Shown: positions 31,446 to 44,975, counted from the stretch's first letter. The stretch: DNA of 64,000 nt from Hemerocallis citrina (GCA_017893485.1 CM030368.1:108135549-108199548); one strand, 5' to 3'. The notes: a model not told the origin generated them from the letters alone. Program-made: numbers and translations.

Positions 31446-34400
31446 TGTAACCCACATTCCCGATAATAAGTATTTTCCATGTATTTTCTATAATTTGATT
31501 TTTTTTATAAATTATTTTTTCGCTAAATTCATTTCAGATATTTTATTACAGTATTTTCTAATCGAAAATTTTTATTCATTTTGAATAATGGTGTATTTTA
31601 ATCTTACTTTCTATTTTTTATTGATCGAGTATTTATATTTGAGCCTAAATCAAATATATTATATTTGGATTATTTTAATAAAATTGTTAAACCCGAATAC
31701 TATTTTATTATACAATTTTGTAATTATTATGAATATGATTATTAATTGTTATTTCTTGGTAATCTATTTAAAGATCGTTTACCGAATTATTTTATTTTCG
31801 TACTCGATCTAATTTTCTTGGTGAATTCCAATTTATTTTCAAGCCAATTTATATTCTGTTCATTTGTATTATTTATTTATCTATTTGGATTTAAATTTTC
31901 TTTCATGAATTATTCTTTTCTTCTCGTTGGGTTGTCTATCTTGTGGATTTTATTTTATTGAATTGTGATTATTTTAATTGAACCCTATTGTCTTCAAACC
32001 CATCTCTTGTTGAACCCAAAACCCAATTGCACTTGTTTCTATACCCCAAAACCCACTAATAATGGATCCCAACCCAATAACCCAATGATCTACTTGCATT
32101 CTATAAATACAACCCTAATACAAATGCTAAAAATGCAAAAATACAACTTTATTAGCCTTCTAATATCTCTCATCCTCTTTCTCTCTCCTCTCTCTCAACC
32201 CATCAGATCCTCACCCTGTGTTTCTTCTCCGGCTAACTCTGGCGACCCCCCCCCCCCGGCGTGTTCCAACTCCCGCCGATGACCCCCCATCGAGCCCCCG
32301 ACCTCTCCACGCCCTCTTCTCGTCGAACAACAGCCACTCTGCGATCCCCCTGTCCTCCTCCCTCGACATCAGCCACCCAAATTCCTTCAAGCCCCTGATT
32401 CGACCATTCATCGTCGCCTCTACGTCGACCCGCACCACCGGTCGACGCCAGGTCGCCAATAGCGCTGCCATTCACCCTCCTCGTCGTTCGCCGTTAGCAC
32501 AACCCGGCGTCGGATCCCCTTGCTCTATTGTTCCTGTCTATTGCTCTTACGATTGCTTGCTGTTGATTGTTGGGTTCTCTTTGAAGCACGTATATTGCAC
32601 GTGTTATTTTGTGTTAGTTCGTGGGTTCGTTGCTCCGAGATCCTTATCCCATTATTCTAAGTATTCAATTTGACCGTTAATAAGGAATGTCATTGTCCTC
32701 TTGAATTGTTATTGAATCAAATTCTTGTTTTGTTGAAATTCTAGCAAGTAGATCTCATTCGTTATCGTATCATTGTATTGATTATCTTCATTGGGTCTAT
32801 TGAGCGTTTACACGAGCTAACCCCAATATTCTTGACATCGTGCCACTTTTGACTCCAAAGAATGAATCTTTCATGCATTCATGTGGAATTGATAATAGGG
32901 TTACACATATAGTCATGACACAATAAATTGATTGTAGAAAGAATTACTGGGTTGTATGTTTAATTGATCGATTGTTGTTTGGTTGATGTTAAATTAGTGC
33001 ATGTATGTGCTCTTAATTTTATTGATCATATTATTACACCATCATGCTGATTATATAATTTAATGACTATAGAATTGATACCTATTATGTTTAATTAAAT
33101 TATTTCATGAAAAATGCCCTAAAACCTGTATCTTGATTGCTGGTTGTATGCTGTCCACTATTTTTGACTTAGTAAATGGTCTCAAAATAAAGTACTTTCT
33201 GAATAAGAATTATAGCCTTATCTTTCTAGTTTCCAGAACATTTTGAATTTTTGAATTATGAGTTGTGTAGCAAAAGTTATGTCCGTTTTACTATAGCTGT
33301 ATTTTTATTTCTAGAACTTCAGATTCTTGTACGATTCTTGCTTAAACGGTTAAAATACTGATCAAATGATAAAATTTTGCTCTGAAAATTTCCTGATTGT
33401 TGCTTATTATGTTTAGGGGTTTAATAAATATTTTTACTGAATTTATTATTCAGGTTTTGCTGATTCTAAAAAAAATAAAATGGTGTCGAATTGCTTCCTG
33501 AACATAAAATTTGTAAAGAATGATCTGGTTGATCTAGCTACTGTTGCCGGAATTTGAACTTTAAATGTGCGTTGGAATCGTGTGGAAGTCTAATTTCTAG
33601 AACTTCTGATGGATTCAGTTTTTGAGTTCTGAAATAGCAAAAAAATTGCATTTTTGTACTAACTACTCTTGCTATCCAGAATTTTATCTTCTAGTTTTTA
33701 ATAAATAAATTATTTCTATATCATAGTATTGCATGAATTAAAGTGTGTAAGTTGCATAGCATGATCCTAATGTCTTATCGTCATCATTCTAATCAGCCTA
33801 TCTAAGTTATCATCTTATTTCTCCTCTATAGTTATTATTGTTCATCTCATGTCTCAAATTGCATATTGTATTGTTACATTAATAAAATAATTAACAAGTC
33901 GAGGTTTAAGGGTTGACTTTAGTAGTGGACAATATAAGGACTGTACTCGGAGGAGGGGCCCGTGTTTCTCTATTTATCGGTCTATCGGTCATATCGATCG
34001 TATCAGCCATCGGTTTATTGTAGATTACTGAGTACAGTATCTCAATTGATTCGATCAGTCATTGAATTATCGATCATTATTGTATATTTTTGCTGAGTAC
34101 ATGATTTATAAAATCCACCACTAAGTCTAAACGTAACTTGTTTGTATGTAGCAACTATGTGGTAAATAAATGGGACGCATGAAGTGCTACATTAGTTAGG
34201 ATTAAAATGATTAATAGACTTAAAGATTGACACCACATCGACATTGCATATTGTTCGTTATTATTCCCATTGATATATAATATTGGCTAAGTGTTATTAA
34301 TATTGATCATTGATTATTGTTACCGAAGATTGAATCATTGTTTATAGCCATTGCATCGACTATCATGATATTGATTATTGCTATTATCCCATGTTATTGA

Positions 34401-34480
34401 TTTCTATTGATCCATTGAATTCTTCGTTATACCATTATTCCATTGTTCTTTGCTTTCTCTACTTGCTGTCCATGACTTGT
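31446..34480 (+). mobile_element. Element C 3' LTR, truncated by E
   Basis: Starts TGTAACCCAC after the PPT and matches the 5' LTR up to TCCATGACTTGT (30310 in the 5' copy). There element E begins; about 420 bp of the LTR end are therefore displaced. A 14-base C run lies near 32247. TATA at 32102-32109. The two C LTRs differ by many substitutions, so C is old. Confidence 0.92.
33943..34100 (+). other. Conserved long-range stem in C's 3' LTR
   Basis: GTACTCGG (33943-33950) pairs with CTGAGTAC (34093-34100) over 8 bp with one G-U. Confidence 0.5.
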
Positions 34481-35960
34481 TGTAACCCCTGTTTTCACAA
34501 ATACGTATTTTTTGTGTATTTTCTGTATTTAAAATTTTCGTAAATTAATTTTTTTTCCCGCTTTCAAATTCTTTTGTCAAAATGTATTGTTGGATCTTCT
34601 ATTAAAATCTATTTTGATTAGTTATTTTATTTGTAACTATTTTCCATGATTTTTATATTGTAATACAAATCTTGTTATTGTTATTTTTACTGTTATTAGT
34701 ATTATTATTTTTATGGTATCACCTTTTGATTTTATATTAAAATTCCTATTTTATTTACATATTTTTTCTACCTCTTATTGGTTTTAAAACCCCAAACCCA
34801 AACCCTGTTTCTTATTGGATCTAACCCGTTTAACCAATACCCTATAACACCCCAACCCCTACCCATTACCTATACCCTACCCATTACCCACTAGCCATTT
34901 ACACCCTAATCCTAAACCCCTTCCACTGTATATATCCATTTGCATAACCCTATTCACCATCAACCCTTCAGCCATTTCATCTCCATCATCCTGTCGCTTC
35001 ACCCCGACCTCTTACCGTTGTGCTTCCCGACCCTTTCCCTGTGCTGCCTCACCCCCGTTGCGTCCGCCTCTATCCCCTAAGCACTCCCGATCTCTCCTTT
35101 ATCCTCCTCATCGTGCCTCGACAGCCATCGACCCCCCTTCCCCCGGGTCGCGCCTCTCCTCGACCTGCAGCGCCAGCACCCCCCGTGCATCGTTGCTCTG
35201 ACTGCCGACCACCCACTTGCAGTGCACCACCTTCCTGTCATCTGTCGTGCACCCTATCGTGATGCCAGTGAAGTCATCTCAGCCCCCACGATAGCATCGG
35301 TCGATAGCAGCACCGTACCCCCATGCCTTCTCCCCCGTCTCCTCTTCTCTTTCACGACGCAGCAGCGCCAGCCGCCTCCCGAGCCCCTGCTCCACCCTCG
35401 CAACCCCCTTACTCCCTCTGCCGACTACAACAGTGATCGCAGTGCCCCCGACTGCGCGACAGCCCAGAGCTCCTCCTCCTCTTGCTATTTCCCGATGCCG
35501 GCAGCTCTATCCGTCGTCGCCGTTAGAGTCAAGCCGGAGCAAACCTTTGCTATTTGGTTGGTTTTTACCATCTTTGATTGTGGGTCGTTCGACCTCCTCT
35601 TGATCATCACGATCATGATGATCATCAACTTCTTTTGATCGCAGTCGTTCGATCTATTGATCTTGATCATTATCATCATCTTCGTCATCAGGGAGATCTG
35701 GACCGTCTGATCAGATTATGATCATCGTCTCCATCATCATTAGTCTTGATCTAGCCATCCGATTATGTTCGTGATCCTGTTCTTGTTCGCTTTGTTCGTG
35801 GTTCTGTTCGTGCTTGGAAATCTGTTCCTGTTATTCTTTCTCTTGTTTCCTCGTTTTCGTCGTCGTCTCTCAGGCAAGTAACTTGTATTCTTTTTTTTGT
35901 GTAATACAAGTACTAAATACCGCCTGTAGTGTAGTTGGGTTCTGGAGACAATTTTGCATG

Positions 35961-36075
35961 AGTTTGGTTATGTTTTGGATAAGTTTGGTTATGTTTTGGA
36001 TGACAGATCTCAGTTTGGTTATGTACGGACATCTAGTATACTCTATTTCACGTTTGGTTATGTTTTGGATGAGTT
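35961..36075 (+). repeat. Short tandem repeat in LTR E
   Basis: Four copies of GTTTGGTTATGTTTTGGAT or close variants, the third separated by unrelated bases. Not seen in the other LTRs. Confidence 0.75.
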
Positions 36076-36566
36076 TCATATGAACTAGTTGGTTTTGTGC
36101 ATGAAGAATATTTTCTGTTTTACCGATTCCCCGTTTTTTATCAGTATTATAAACCCATTTGAGGTCAGTATATAAAAATTATTTATGAATAGGAATTATA
36201 GAGAATTCTACCTACTTTTCAGATTTTCTAACAGATCTCAGTTTCGAATTGTGAGTTGCAGGTTATGACTATTTTACTACAGATGTGTTTAAAATTCCAG
36301 ATCCAGTTTTATATGAATTCTGTATGGTAAATTATTTTTCTACTGATGCTAAAGATAGTATTTTGACCTATTTTGCTGAGTACAACTAGACCTGATTGGG
36401 ATTAACCCCAAGTTTTTGTGGATTTAATTGATGACTTTTATATACTATTCTATGCTTGCAAACAACTACTATACATGCAGAATTTTTATACTGTTCAGTA
36501 AACATACATAATTTTGCCCTGATTCTATTTGCTGTCTATAAAAACTGTCAATATGAATTATAGCCT

Positions 36567-36571
36567 ACTAT
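36567..36571. other. TSD of element J (left)
   Basis: ACTAT precedes TGTTAGGG; the identical ACTAT follows the 3' LTR at 60839-60843. Confidence 0.92.
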
Positions 36572-37439
36572 TGTTAGGGTTATATACTGAAAGCATCACT
36601 TTTGTATTAACTTTATTTCCTTATTTTTTTTGAATGAGAATCACATGGGCATATGTTTGCATATTGTGTTTATTATAATATTAATGCAAGTATCTGATAT
36701 TCTATAAGGTTGATAATATGGTGTGAGGTGACACACAGAAGATCATATTATCAGTTCCCTATGGAATATATAAATAGTTCACAACCTAAACGGATTTGGA
36801 TAATCCATTGGAAAGGTTGTAGTGTAATCTGGTATTAGTCTATCTTGACTATAGGTTTACACTAGTACACTTTGTGTGTATTGAACATTACCACTTGAGG
36901 TTGTTCTCTTTGTACTGACTACAAAAGAGAACAAACACCTCTGTTATTATGGATGCTTATGCTCTTAATCCAGATATAATAACATACATGTATATGCAGT
37001 GTGCATTACTTTGACTCATAAAAGAGTGAGATTCATTATGGATCAGCAACCTCTATGAATTGGGTAATAGCATTGTATGTATGATGGGCTGTTGATTGTA
37101 AAAGGAATCCATGTCCCGATACGTCGGGTTGATGATGTCCCCTTAAGGTGCTCATAAGGATTGTCATGTAAACCCTGCAGGTGGATTACATCCGACATGA
37201 CAAATAAAGTTGAGTGGTACTACTTAAGGATAAAAGATGTTGATCAATATAGTTGTCAGTAACTTAATTTGATCGACGGACATTCGATATCTTAACATGG
37301 GGAGCTGAACGAGTATATAATAAAAGAAGCCCATAAATATAATTTGGGATTAGGAAGGTAGTGCAACAATAGCTCTTTAGTGGACCGAGCTATTGTTAAT
37401 GAGCCTGGGTTGTGTGTTCGGGCTGAACACAGGATACCC
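36572..37439 (+). mobile_element. Element J 5' LTR, first part (U3)
   Basis: Starts TGTTAGGGTTATATACTG and matches the 3' LTR from 59568 up to ACAGGATACCC, where K2 begins. An 11-bp perfect inverted repeat is at 37365-37397. Confidence 0.92.
37365..37397 (+). other. Perfect hairpin in U3 of J
   Basis: AACAATAGCTC (37365-37375) and GAGCTATTGTT (37387-37397), 11-bp arms and an 11-nt loop. The 3' LTR copy (60361-60393) keeps both arms exactly. It lies upstream of the TATA box. Confidence 0.75.
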
Positions 37440-38020
37440 TGTAATATCCCGGACGGATATTAACTCATAGAAATTACTATTTTATTATTATTTTATTATT
37501 ATTTCATTTTAATTCCAAAATCAAATTATTTTGATGATTTTTCGCCGGTTTGCCCACAAACAGTATCTACGCGCATCTACCGGTCGATGTGCATCCGAAG
37601 CGCATCAAATTGATAGCGCGACCCTCTAAATTAATAATAAAAATTATTTTACTATTATTTTCTAAATTAAACTATTTTATGGGAATTTTATGAGGATTTT
37701 TGTATACACATACATGTACACATACATACAATTGTATAGTACTTAGTACATTATACCTAGTATGTAGTATGTACTTTAGGACAATGTACTCATACTTGTC
37801 ATGGCAACTTAATAAGATAATTAGGGTTTGATTAGGAGGTTTAAAAGAGGTTTTTTATGCATGAGAAGAACTAAAACCCTTCTAGAAGCCTTATCCCTCC
37901 ACCTCACCAAGCCTACACCATACCCCTCCCCCTCCTAGGGTATGGCCGGCCTCAACCTCCCCTTGGGGTTTTTGTGCAAATGTGAGTGCAATTTTGCACT
38001 TACCCCCTTCTATTCCCTCC

Positions 38021-38028
38021 TATAAATA
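38021..38028 (+). promoter_or_regulatory. K2 TATA box
   Basis: TATAAATA, ~580 bp from the left end, same context as K1. Confidence 0.65.
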
Positions 38029-38624
38029 CCCCCTCCTTCTCCTCCTTCTCTCATTTTAGAAAACAAAACGAAAGAAAGAAAAGAAAGGAAAAGAAAGAGA
38101 GATAGTCTCATACTAACAAGAGAGTTTTATTTGTAGGGTTTCCTAGGAGATTCTAAAAGCTAGGGGAAGGAGAAGGTTAGCAAGCAAGTCCTTCCAAAAA
38201 AAAAAAGAGGCTATGGTGGGGGGTTCTCCATTTGTTTCTTTGGTTGGTTGTTTGTTTGTTTGTTTGTTTGTTTTATTGTTTGACTTCTTCTTCTCAACTT
38301 TTTGTTTTGTTTTCTTTTGTTTTGATGGGTGTGTTGTTGTGTTGTGAATGATAAATAAAAGAAAGAAAGTAGTAGTAGTAACTACTAAACATATAAAGAT
38401 CAAACCTTTATTATTGTAGTTGTTGTTTATGTATGATTGTTAGACTAAAAAGACATATTGCATATGACATTGAACATACAACCGATTGGGGGTTGTAGGA
38501 CTCGTAGGACTTGGTATACATAAGCATATGAACATTTTTACAACCATTGTGGGTTGTAGGACTTTGATTGAACTTGGACTAATAACAATAAGCATGTGTT
38601 CTATTGTAATTTTCTTTCTTGAAA

Positions 38625-38745
38625 TAAAAAGATCTTCTTTTTATTAATCACTAGTTTTTTATTAATCACTAGTTGTAGAAATAATAAAAAGATCTTTTCT
38701 TTATTAATCACTAGTTGTAGAATAAATAAAAAGGATCTTTTTCTA
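38625..38745 (+). repeat. K2 palindrome array (contracted)
   Basis: Three to four units with ACTAGT and AAAGATCTTT palindromes, against about nine in K1. A GTTT tract precedes it at 38244-38272. Confidence 0.8.
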
Positions 38746-38939
38746 GTGATAATAAATACTAGTAAGCAATTAAGTAGTAGCATGTTAAAATAAAAAGTAG
38801 TAGGTTGTATGTTGTGTTCTTGATAAGAATGAAGTGGTAGTAGTAGTAGATAGTTGGGTGTTATGTTCTTGACTAAAATAAAGTAGTAGTGATAGATAGT
38901 TGTGTGTTATGTTTTTGATTAAAATGGAGTAGTAGTAGT

Positions 38940-40030
38940 AGTAGATAGTTGTAGGATGTTTTCTAAAAATATCCTAGTATGTTTTTATGCTTAGAAAGTT
39001 GTAGGATGTTTTCTAAAAATATCCTAGTATGTTTTTATGCTTAGAAAGTTGTAGGATTTTTTCTAAAAATATCCTATCATGTTTTATACTTAGAATGTTG
39101 TAGGACTTCTTCTAAAATTACCTATCATGTCTTATGCTTAGAATGTGGGAGGATGCTTTCTAAAAATTCCTATCATGTTTTAGGAATGCTATTTCATGTT
39201 AGAATATTGTAGGATTTGTATAAAAATTACCTACCATGTTAAGAATGATGTAAGCCATGTTAGGTGTGTAAATATGCTTACAATGTGGTAGGATGCTTTC
39301 TAAAAAAAATTTACCTATCATGTTTTCATGCTAGAATGTTGTAGGATGCTTTCTAAAATTTTCTATCATGTTTAGGAATACTATTTCATGTTTAGAATGT
39401 TGTAGGATTAATTCTAAAATTGCCTATCATATGTAGGAATGACATATATGTTGTAGGTTTCTTTCTAAGATTACCTATCATATTTTTATGCTTAGAATGT
39501 TGTAGTATGCTTTCTAAAATTACCTATCATGTTTTAGGAATACTATTTTATGCTTAGAATGTTGTAGGATTAATTCTAAAATTGCCTATCATATGTAGGA
39601 ATGACATATATGTTGTAGGTTTCTTTCTAAGATTACCTATCATATTTTTATGCTTAGAATGTGGTAGTATGCTTTCTAAAATTACCTATCATGTTTTAGG
39701 AATACTATTTTATGCTTAGAATGTTGTAGGATTAATTCTAAAATTGCCTATCATATGTAGGAATGACATATATGTTGTAGGTTTCTTTCTAAGATTAGCT
39801 ATCATATTTTTATGATTAGAATGTGGTAGTATGCTTTCTAAAATTACCTATCATGTTTTAGGAATACTATTTCATGCTTAGAATGTTGTAGGATTAATTC
39901 TAAAATTCCTACCATGATTAGATTAGTCTATTTATGCTTAGAATGTTGTAGGATTCGATCTACGAGTTTCCTACCATGTTTAGATTAATTGGGCCTAGAA
40001 TGTTGTAGGATCCATGATAAAATTACTTAC
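38940..40030 (+). repeat. K2 hairpin array and 162-bp higher-order repeat
   Basis: About twenty units of ~54 bp, TTGTAGGAT - TTTCTAAAA - CCTATCATG - TTATGCTTAGAATG. Arms such as TAGGAT/ATCCTA, GTAGG/CCTAC and TAGG/CCTA remain complementary. Three units form a 162-bp higher-order repeat present three times (starts about 39500, 39662, 39824). Confidence 0.8.
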
Positions 40031-40174
40031 CATGTTAGAAGTATATATATATACATATATACTTAGGAATGTTGTATGTTCATACTAGTAGTTACCCATG
40101 CTTAGTAAGACATTCATGTTTAGTAGCTATTCATGCTTAATAAAGATCCATGCTTGGATGATAGTAGAAAAGTT

Positions 40175-40440
40175 GTATACCATGTTAGTTTAATTGTAGG
40201 TAAGTGATATACCATGCTAGTTAAATTGTAGGTATGTGATATACCATGCTAGTTTAATTGTAGGTATGTGATATACCATGCTAGTTAAATTGTAGGTATG
40301 TGATATACCATGCTAGTTTAATTGTAGGAATGTGATATACCATGCTAGTTTAATTGTAGGTATGTGATATACCCTGCTAGTTTAAATGTAGGTAAGTGAT
40401 ATACCATGCTAGTTTTAATTCTAAGTAAGATCTATGCCAT
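40175..40440 (+). repeat. K2 32-bp tandem array
   Basis: Seven to eight units of 32 bp, GATATACCATGCTAGTTTAA followed by TTGTAGGTATGT, nearly identical, alternating TTTAA and TTAAA. K1 has only two or three degenerate units, so the array expanded recently in K2. Confidence 0.88.
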
Positions 40441-42992
40441 TCTAGCTTAATTACAAGTAAGTTGTATGCCATGCTAGCTTAATGGTAGTTAAGTTTTATG
40501 CCATGCTAGTTTAGATGAATACTCATGTTTACATAATACCCATGCTTAGATAAGTATTTGTTCATGCCATGTTAGTAGATGATTATGCTTAATCATTGCT
40601 CATGCTAAGTAAGTAGGTATCATGCTAATTATTGATCATGTTAAGTTAATGGTATCCATACTATGATATTCATGCTTAGATTAAAGAAACTACCCATGGT
40701 TAGTTGTAGAGATTCTATGTTATGTTCCATACCATGCTTAAGTCCAAATGCATGTTTAGAACGTTGTAGGAGTAATGTTAGACTACCTACCATGCCTTGG
40801 AATGTTGTATGTTATATTATTTATCTATCCATGCTTGGGTTATGGTGATTAGTCAAGATAAGTAGTAAGCTTTCACGCTCGCTTGACTATAGTGGACTCT
40901 ATGTCTAGGTCGTAGTGATTTTTATGCTTAAGCTCGATGTAAGCACAAGCGAAATCACATTCATACTTAGGAGTGTGATGGTGAGTAGTTCTGTTTTGTA
41001 ATTGGATTACCGTAGAAAGATGCTTACGAGTGTATGTCATGCTTAAGGCATTATAGGTCGAAGTAATAAGATCGGGAAGACCACTAGTAATAGTTAGTTA
41101 ATAAAGGCTGTTATGCCGCCTTCGGTTCTTCCTTAGTAGAATACCGATCATAGACTATTGGTAGATCCCTCTGTTGCTTCTAATAATAGATGACCAAGTT
41201 TGTTAGTAAGCACGTTTGGTTGCTTCTAGGATTGATTACCTGTATGGTTGTTTGCATATGGTTATGCTCGTACGTGGCTCGACTGGCCCGTATGTAGCTG
41301 TGGGTCTCATACATTGCTTAGTTGGCTCGTATGTCGGTTGTTGTCTCGTACGCGGCCCGACCGGCCCGTGCGTAGCTGTTGGTCTCATACGCGGCTTATT
41401 TGACCGGTATGTACGTGGTTATCTCCAACGAGGCCCGCCTGGCTCGTAGGTAGTTATTGTTTCATACGTAGCTTATTGGCTCGTATGTGATTGTTACTCG
41501 TGTATAGCGTGTTAGCTAGTACACAGTTTGTTGTGCTCGTCTAGGGTGAGATTACCACCCTAAGGGCTATCGACCATCAAGACATATGTTTTCTCACCCT
41601 AAGGGACTGTGGAGGAGTCACTCCTTGAGTACCGTCGAATCTTAACTAGGGTAGGTTAATCGAGGACCGGAGTATAGACGAAATCCAAGTTTAGGGTAAC
41701 GGCATGCATGTATATTCGCACTGCCGAAGTCTTGGATCGATGAGCCACGAACCGGATCCTGAGGGGTTCCGGTAAGTCTAGGTTAAGCCGCCTAGTAGAG
41801 TTGGCTTGCGAAGCCTACTTTAAAGGCCTAGCATGTTGTGTTCATAATATTGTCATCCCTAGGATTGTTCGAGTCAGAGACATCATTAGGATAGTGACTT
41901 ACAAGGATCATTTTACTTAAACCTTTTTGCCAGGAGAGAGGAGTCGGTGGTAGGGGGCCCCCCTTACACTAACTCGTCCCTTGAGGCAGATCATAGGTCG
42001 TGTATTGGGTTGTACCTTCCCGTCAAAGGGATACGTACGGTGCCGTCTCACAAGTTGAGGACACAGGTTGCGTATCTCGCTCTGTTAATTCCTGAAATAC
42101 CGTGACTGGGGTGCCACAGAATGCATGGTGCAGTCCTGCGCTTACTAGACCCCAGAGGGTGCCACAGGGTAGGCTTCGAGCTATCCTGCGCTTGCAAAAC
42201 CCTATAGTTTGATTTTGGAATGAGGCCCGATATACTGGGATCGAGTGAGGTCCGGCATGCCGGGTAGTAGTGGAAAACGGAGACACCATAAGCAGACTGT
42301 ATGGGGGGACTTGACCCTTCTGCAACCTCACAGAGTCATGGAGTATTGTCAGGAACAAGTTGTGTACAATTAGAATTTTTAAACGCGGGTTCAATCCCTA
42401 TATATGGAGAAACGGCTTGAGATGGGGTCGCATGTAGTATGGGCTGCATGTTGCTCCGGAGACTTGCTGATATTAGAGTAGGAGCATCCTAGTTCTATTT
42501 AAATATCACATTAGAGTCTAGTCATAGCACTCACGAACACTTAAACTACACCAACACCATTGCTATATTATGTATATTGTTTGGGAGATTCACTGCTATA
42601 TGATCAGCCTTTAAGCGTCAGTGAATACTGATGTCCCCACTTCCATAGGTACTGGATCGCCAAAGTACAAAGGCGAAATTCAGGAGAACTCAAGGCAAGG
42701 AAAGCAAGGGGTCAGTGTTATGTTTAGTTCCGCTGCAGTACATGTATTGATTATGCATTTGTTGAGAAGTACTCTGATGTAAGATGTTGAAGGTTGTAAT
42801 ACATAGAAATGTAAAGGTAATATTGTAACTCTATTGTAAGGTATTACAGTTGTACAATATTCAGACTTGTAACATATTGTGTATTGAATAGAAAGTTTTA
42901 AATTCTCTTGTTTTTCTGTGTATTGTGACTAATTGAAGAAAAGGTCTTGGCTCGTGTCACGGTTTCCCAGTGTCAGAAATCGGGGCGCTACA
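40441..42992 (+). other. K2 3' region
   Basis: AT-rich DNA to about 41210, then the GC-rich CGTACG block (to about 41540), then the mostly unique end shared with K1. No credible gene: the 77-codon frame at 41216 starts with TTG, and the minus-strand frame near 42023-42394 is not kept in K1. Confidence 0.6.
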
Positions 42993-42997
42993 TACCC

Positions 42998-43400
42998 AGA
43001 TTCGTTAGGAGACCTAACCCTAATTTCTCCTCATGGTCCCTGTCGTAGCCTTATATATATCCTTTATTCTCTGGCAGTCATTAACTATCATCAGAGATAA
43101 GAAGTTTTCTCTAAATTCGTGATTCACGTAAGGAGAAAAAGAGATGTTAGCCAAGGAGAAGAAAGGTTGGTAGACCGTCGCCCACACGACGTCCAACCCG
43201 AGGAAGGTATACGTGGAGAAGATCTTAGGGTCGCAGACGGCTCGAAGTTGCGAGAAACTATCGTCTTCTTCTCATCGCAGGTATAATTCGTGAACCCTAG
43301 ATTCCGCTATAAAGGGTTAGATCACGTATTAAATCTGTTAAACTTTTATGATCGATACGCACACCAATCCGTGTTCCTGGGATTCATCGCAGTTCCATCA
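42998..43400 (+). mobile_element. Element J 5' LTR, second part (TATA to LTR end)
   Basis: Resumes after K2 with AGATTCGTTAGGAG and ends ATCGCAGTTCCATCA. A TATA box TATATATAT is at 43052-43060 (60490-60498 in the 3' LTR). Because K2 separates the U3 hairpin from the TATA box by 5.5 kb, this LTR's promoter is split. Confidence 0.9.
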
Positions 43401-43402
43401 AT

Positions 43403-43417
43403 TGGTATCAGAGCCGG
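43403..43417 (+). other. Element J primer-binding site
   Basis: TGGTATCAGAGCCGG begins 2 nt after the LTR, complementary to initiator-Met tRNA. Confidence 0.92.
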
Positions 43418-44363
43418 TATTGGATCTGCGTATTGATTGTTACATCCATGTTGTCCAATAAAACTTGTGTTGTATGATAGTCGGTAGATGTAGATCTGTT
43501 CTAACTCGGTTTTGCAGGCATCTTAGATCCAACTATTATGGTCCAATGCATGTTTTGTTTGTGTTGTTGTTGTTTTGTGGATGTAATTATTGTGTTGTTA
43601 TTTTGTGGATGTAATTAATATCACGAGGGTTGATCGTGCTTATAATTTTAATTTTTCAATCTAGATTATGTGTGAACTCCTTCGGAAGGCATAGGATTGA
43701 TGTAATTTTAATTCTATTTTATTTTTATTTTTTTCTCGATCGATCGTGATGGCGGTGGTGGCTGTTTCTGACGCCGGAGGAGATGCTGTTTTTAGGCAGT
43801 CCGGAGATCGACAGATGGTTTTCGATGAAGAAATCAGCAACCAAACATAAAAAAAAAAAAAAAGAGAAAAAGAAAAAAATTGCTAGTCGGGGATAGCTCC
43901 ACGCAGGGTCAGATTTGGGATTCGCACAGTCGGGGAAGAATCAGGAAAGATGGCCATAATAGTTGGATATTTATTTTCAAATTTATTGCCATTATTGCTT
44001 ATTCTGATTATGCATGTTTATTATTTTGTGATTTTTTTTTTGAAAAACTAGGATCACATTAATAATGGACAACATGGACATAAATTAACTAGTAAAAAAC
44101 CCTCATTGTTAAATAACTAAGTGGGAGAGGGAATTCATTTAACATGAATCCCACGGTCTCCACTGCTGGTTTGTAGGTGATATAATTATACTTGCGTGTT
44201 GGCTTTAGTGCTTTCCTCCATATCGGATGAGTATAATTATGGATCACCAGTACAAACTTCCTTAGGGATAATTGTAGAAAGTTACCAAGTATGTGTTCAC
44301 TTCTCCATCTGAAGGAACTCAATACAAGATAATGGACTTAGTATTAAGCAATGGTATACACTT
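43418..44363 (+). other. Element J untranslated leader, first part
   Basis: About 950 bp of AT-rich leader with several T-runs and an A-run near 43850; no conserved open frame. It is interrupted after CACTT by element G and continues at 55259. Confidence 0.75.
44359..44363. other. TSD of element G (left)
   Basis: CACTT, identical to 55254-55258 on the other side. Confidence 0.95.
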
Positions 44364-44975
44364 TGTAATGCCCCGAATCCCAAATACACTGAATTCGAGA
44401 TGTTCTACAGGATCTTTTCACTTTCTTTAGTACAATTTTACAGGGAAATTAAAACTTTTCATCATACATCAGAGATTACATCATAATTACATCTTTCTTT
44501 TGCACAGCGGAAGTAAAATACAACAATTAAATACAAGTACAACAGCATGATATAATCTTTAAGCATCCATTCCTCTTTAATCTTTAACATGACATTTACC
44601 TGCATATAAGACTGTGGGTACGTCAGTTTATTCAACCGACGAACATTATACACGGCCATCCTCTCTATGCCGGAAATAGTATAACTCAACTTTTCATATT
44701 TAACAAACACAAACTTGTCACATTCAAACTAAAGGGACTACCCTATTGATGTCGTGTTGTGACTGTGCACTTAATCCTTAATACATTTATTTATGTTACA
44801 TGACACTAATGCACACTTGTTCGGATTCTATGCATCCCATACTACATAGGTCCGAGGGCAAGCCCTTATTCGTTCTTCATCTTTATAGGGTTCAATCCCC
44901 CGTTATGATTTAATCTACTACTGTAATTACGGTAAGTATCCTAGATGTTATCTGACCTACGAACTCATGTCTAGG

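Larger units (their letters stand above)
34481..36571 (+). mobile_element. Element E LTR, first part
   Basis: A Ty3/gypsy-type LTR starting TGTAACCCCTG directly after CTTGT (34476-34480, its presumed TSD) inside C's 3' LTR. A TATA box TGTATATAT is at 34927-34935, followed by a C-rich block (34980-35550). It is interrupted at 36571 by copia element J and resumes at 60844. The 138-codon open frame in the C-rich block has no recognisable domain and no equivalent in sister LTRs. Confidence 0.8.
37440..42992 (+). mobile_element. K2: 5.55-kb TG...CA unit, second copy of the K family
   Basis: Same ends as K1 (TGTAATATCCCGG...GGCGCTACA), flanked by TACCC at 37435-37439 and 42993-42997. It interrupts the 5' LTR of copia element J; the intact 3' LTR confirms the insertion point. 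All K1 blocks occur in the same order, but arrays differ in copy number, and the internal duplication of K1 near 10567 is missing. No PBS, PPT or pol motif is visible inside, so this too looks like a solo LTR. Confidence 0.82.

Noticed and set aside
44089..44322. Minus-strand 77-codon frame in J's leader
   Set aside because: No domain, antisense to a copia leader, and no conservation that I can see; taken as chance.
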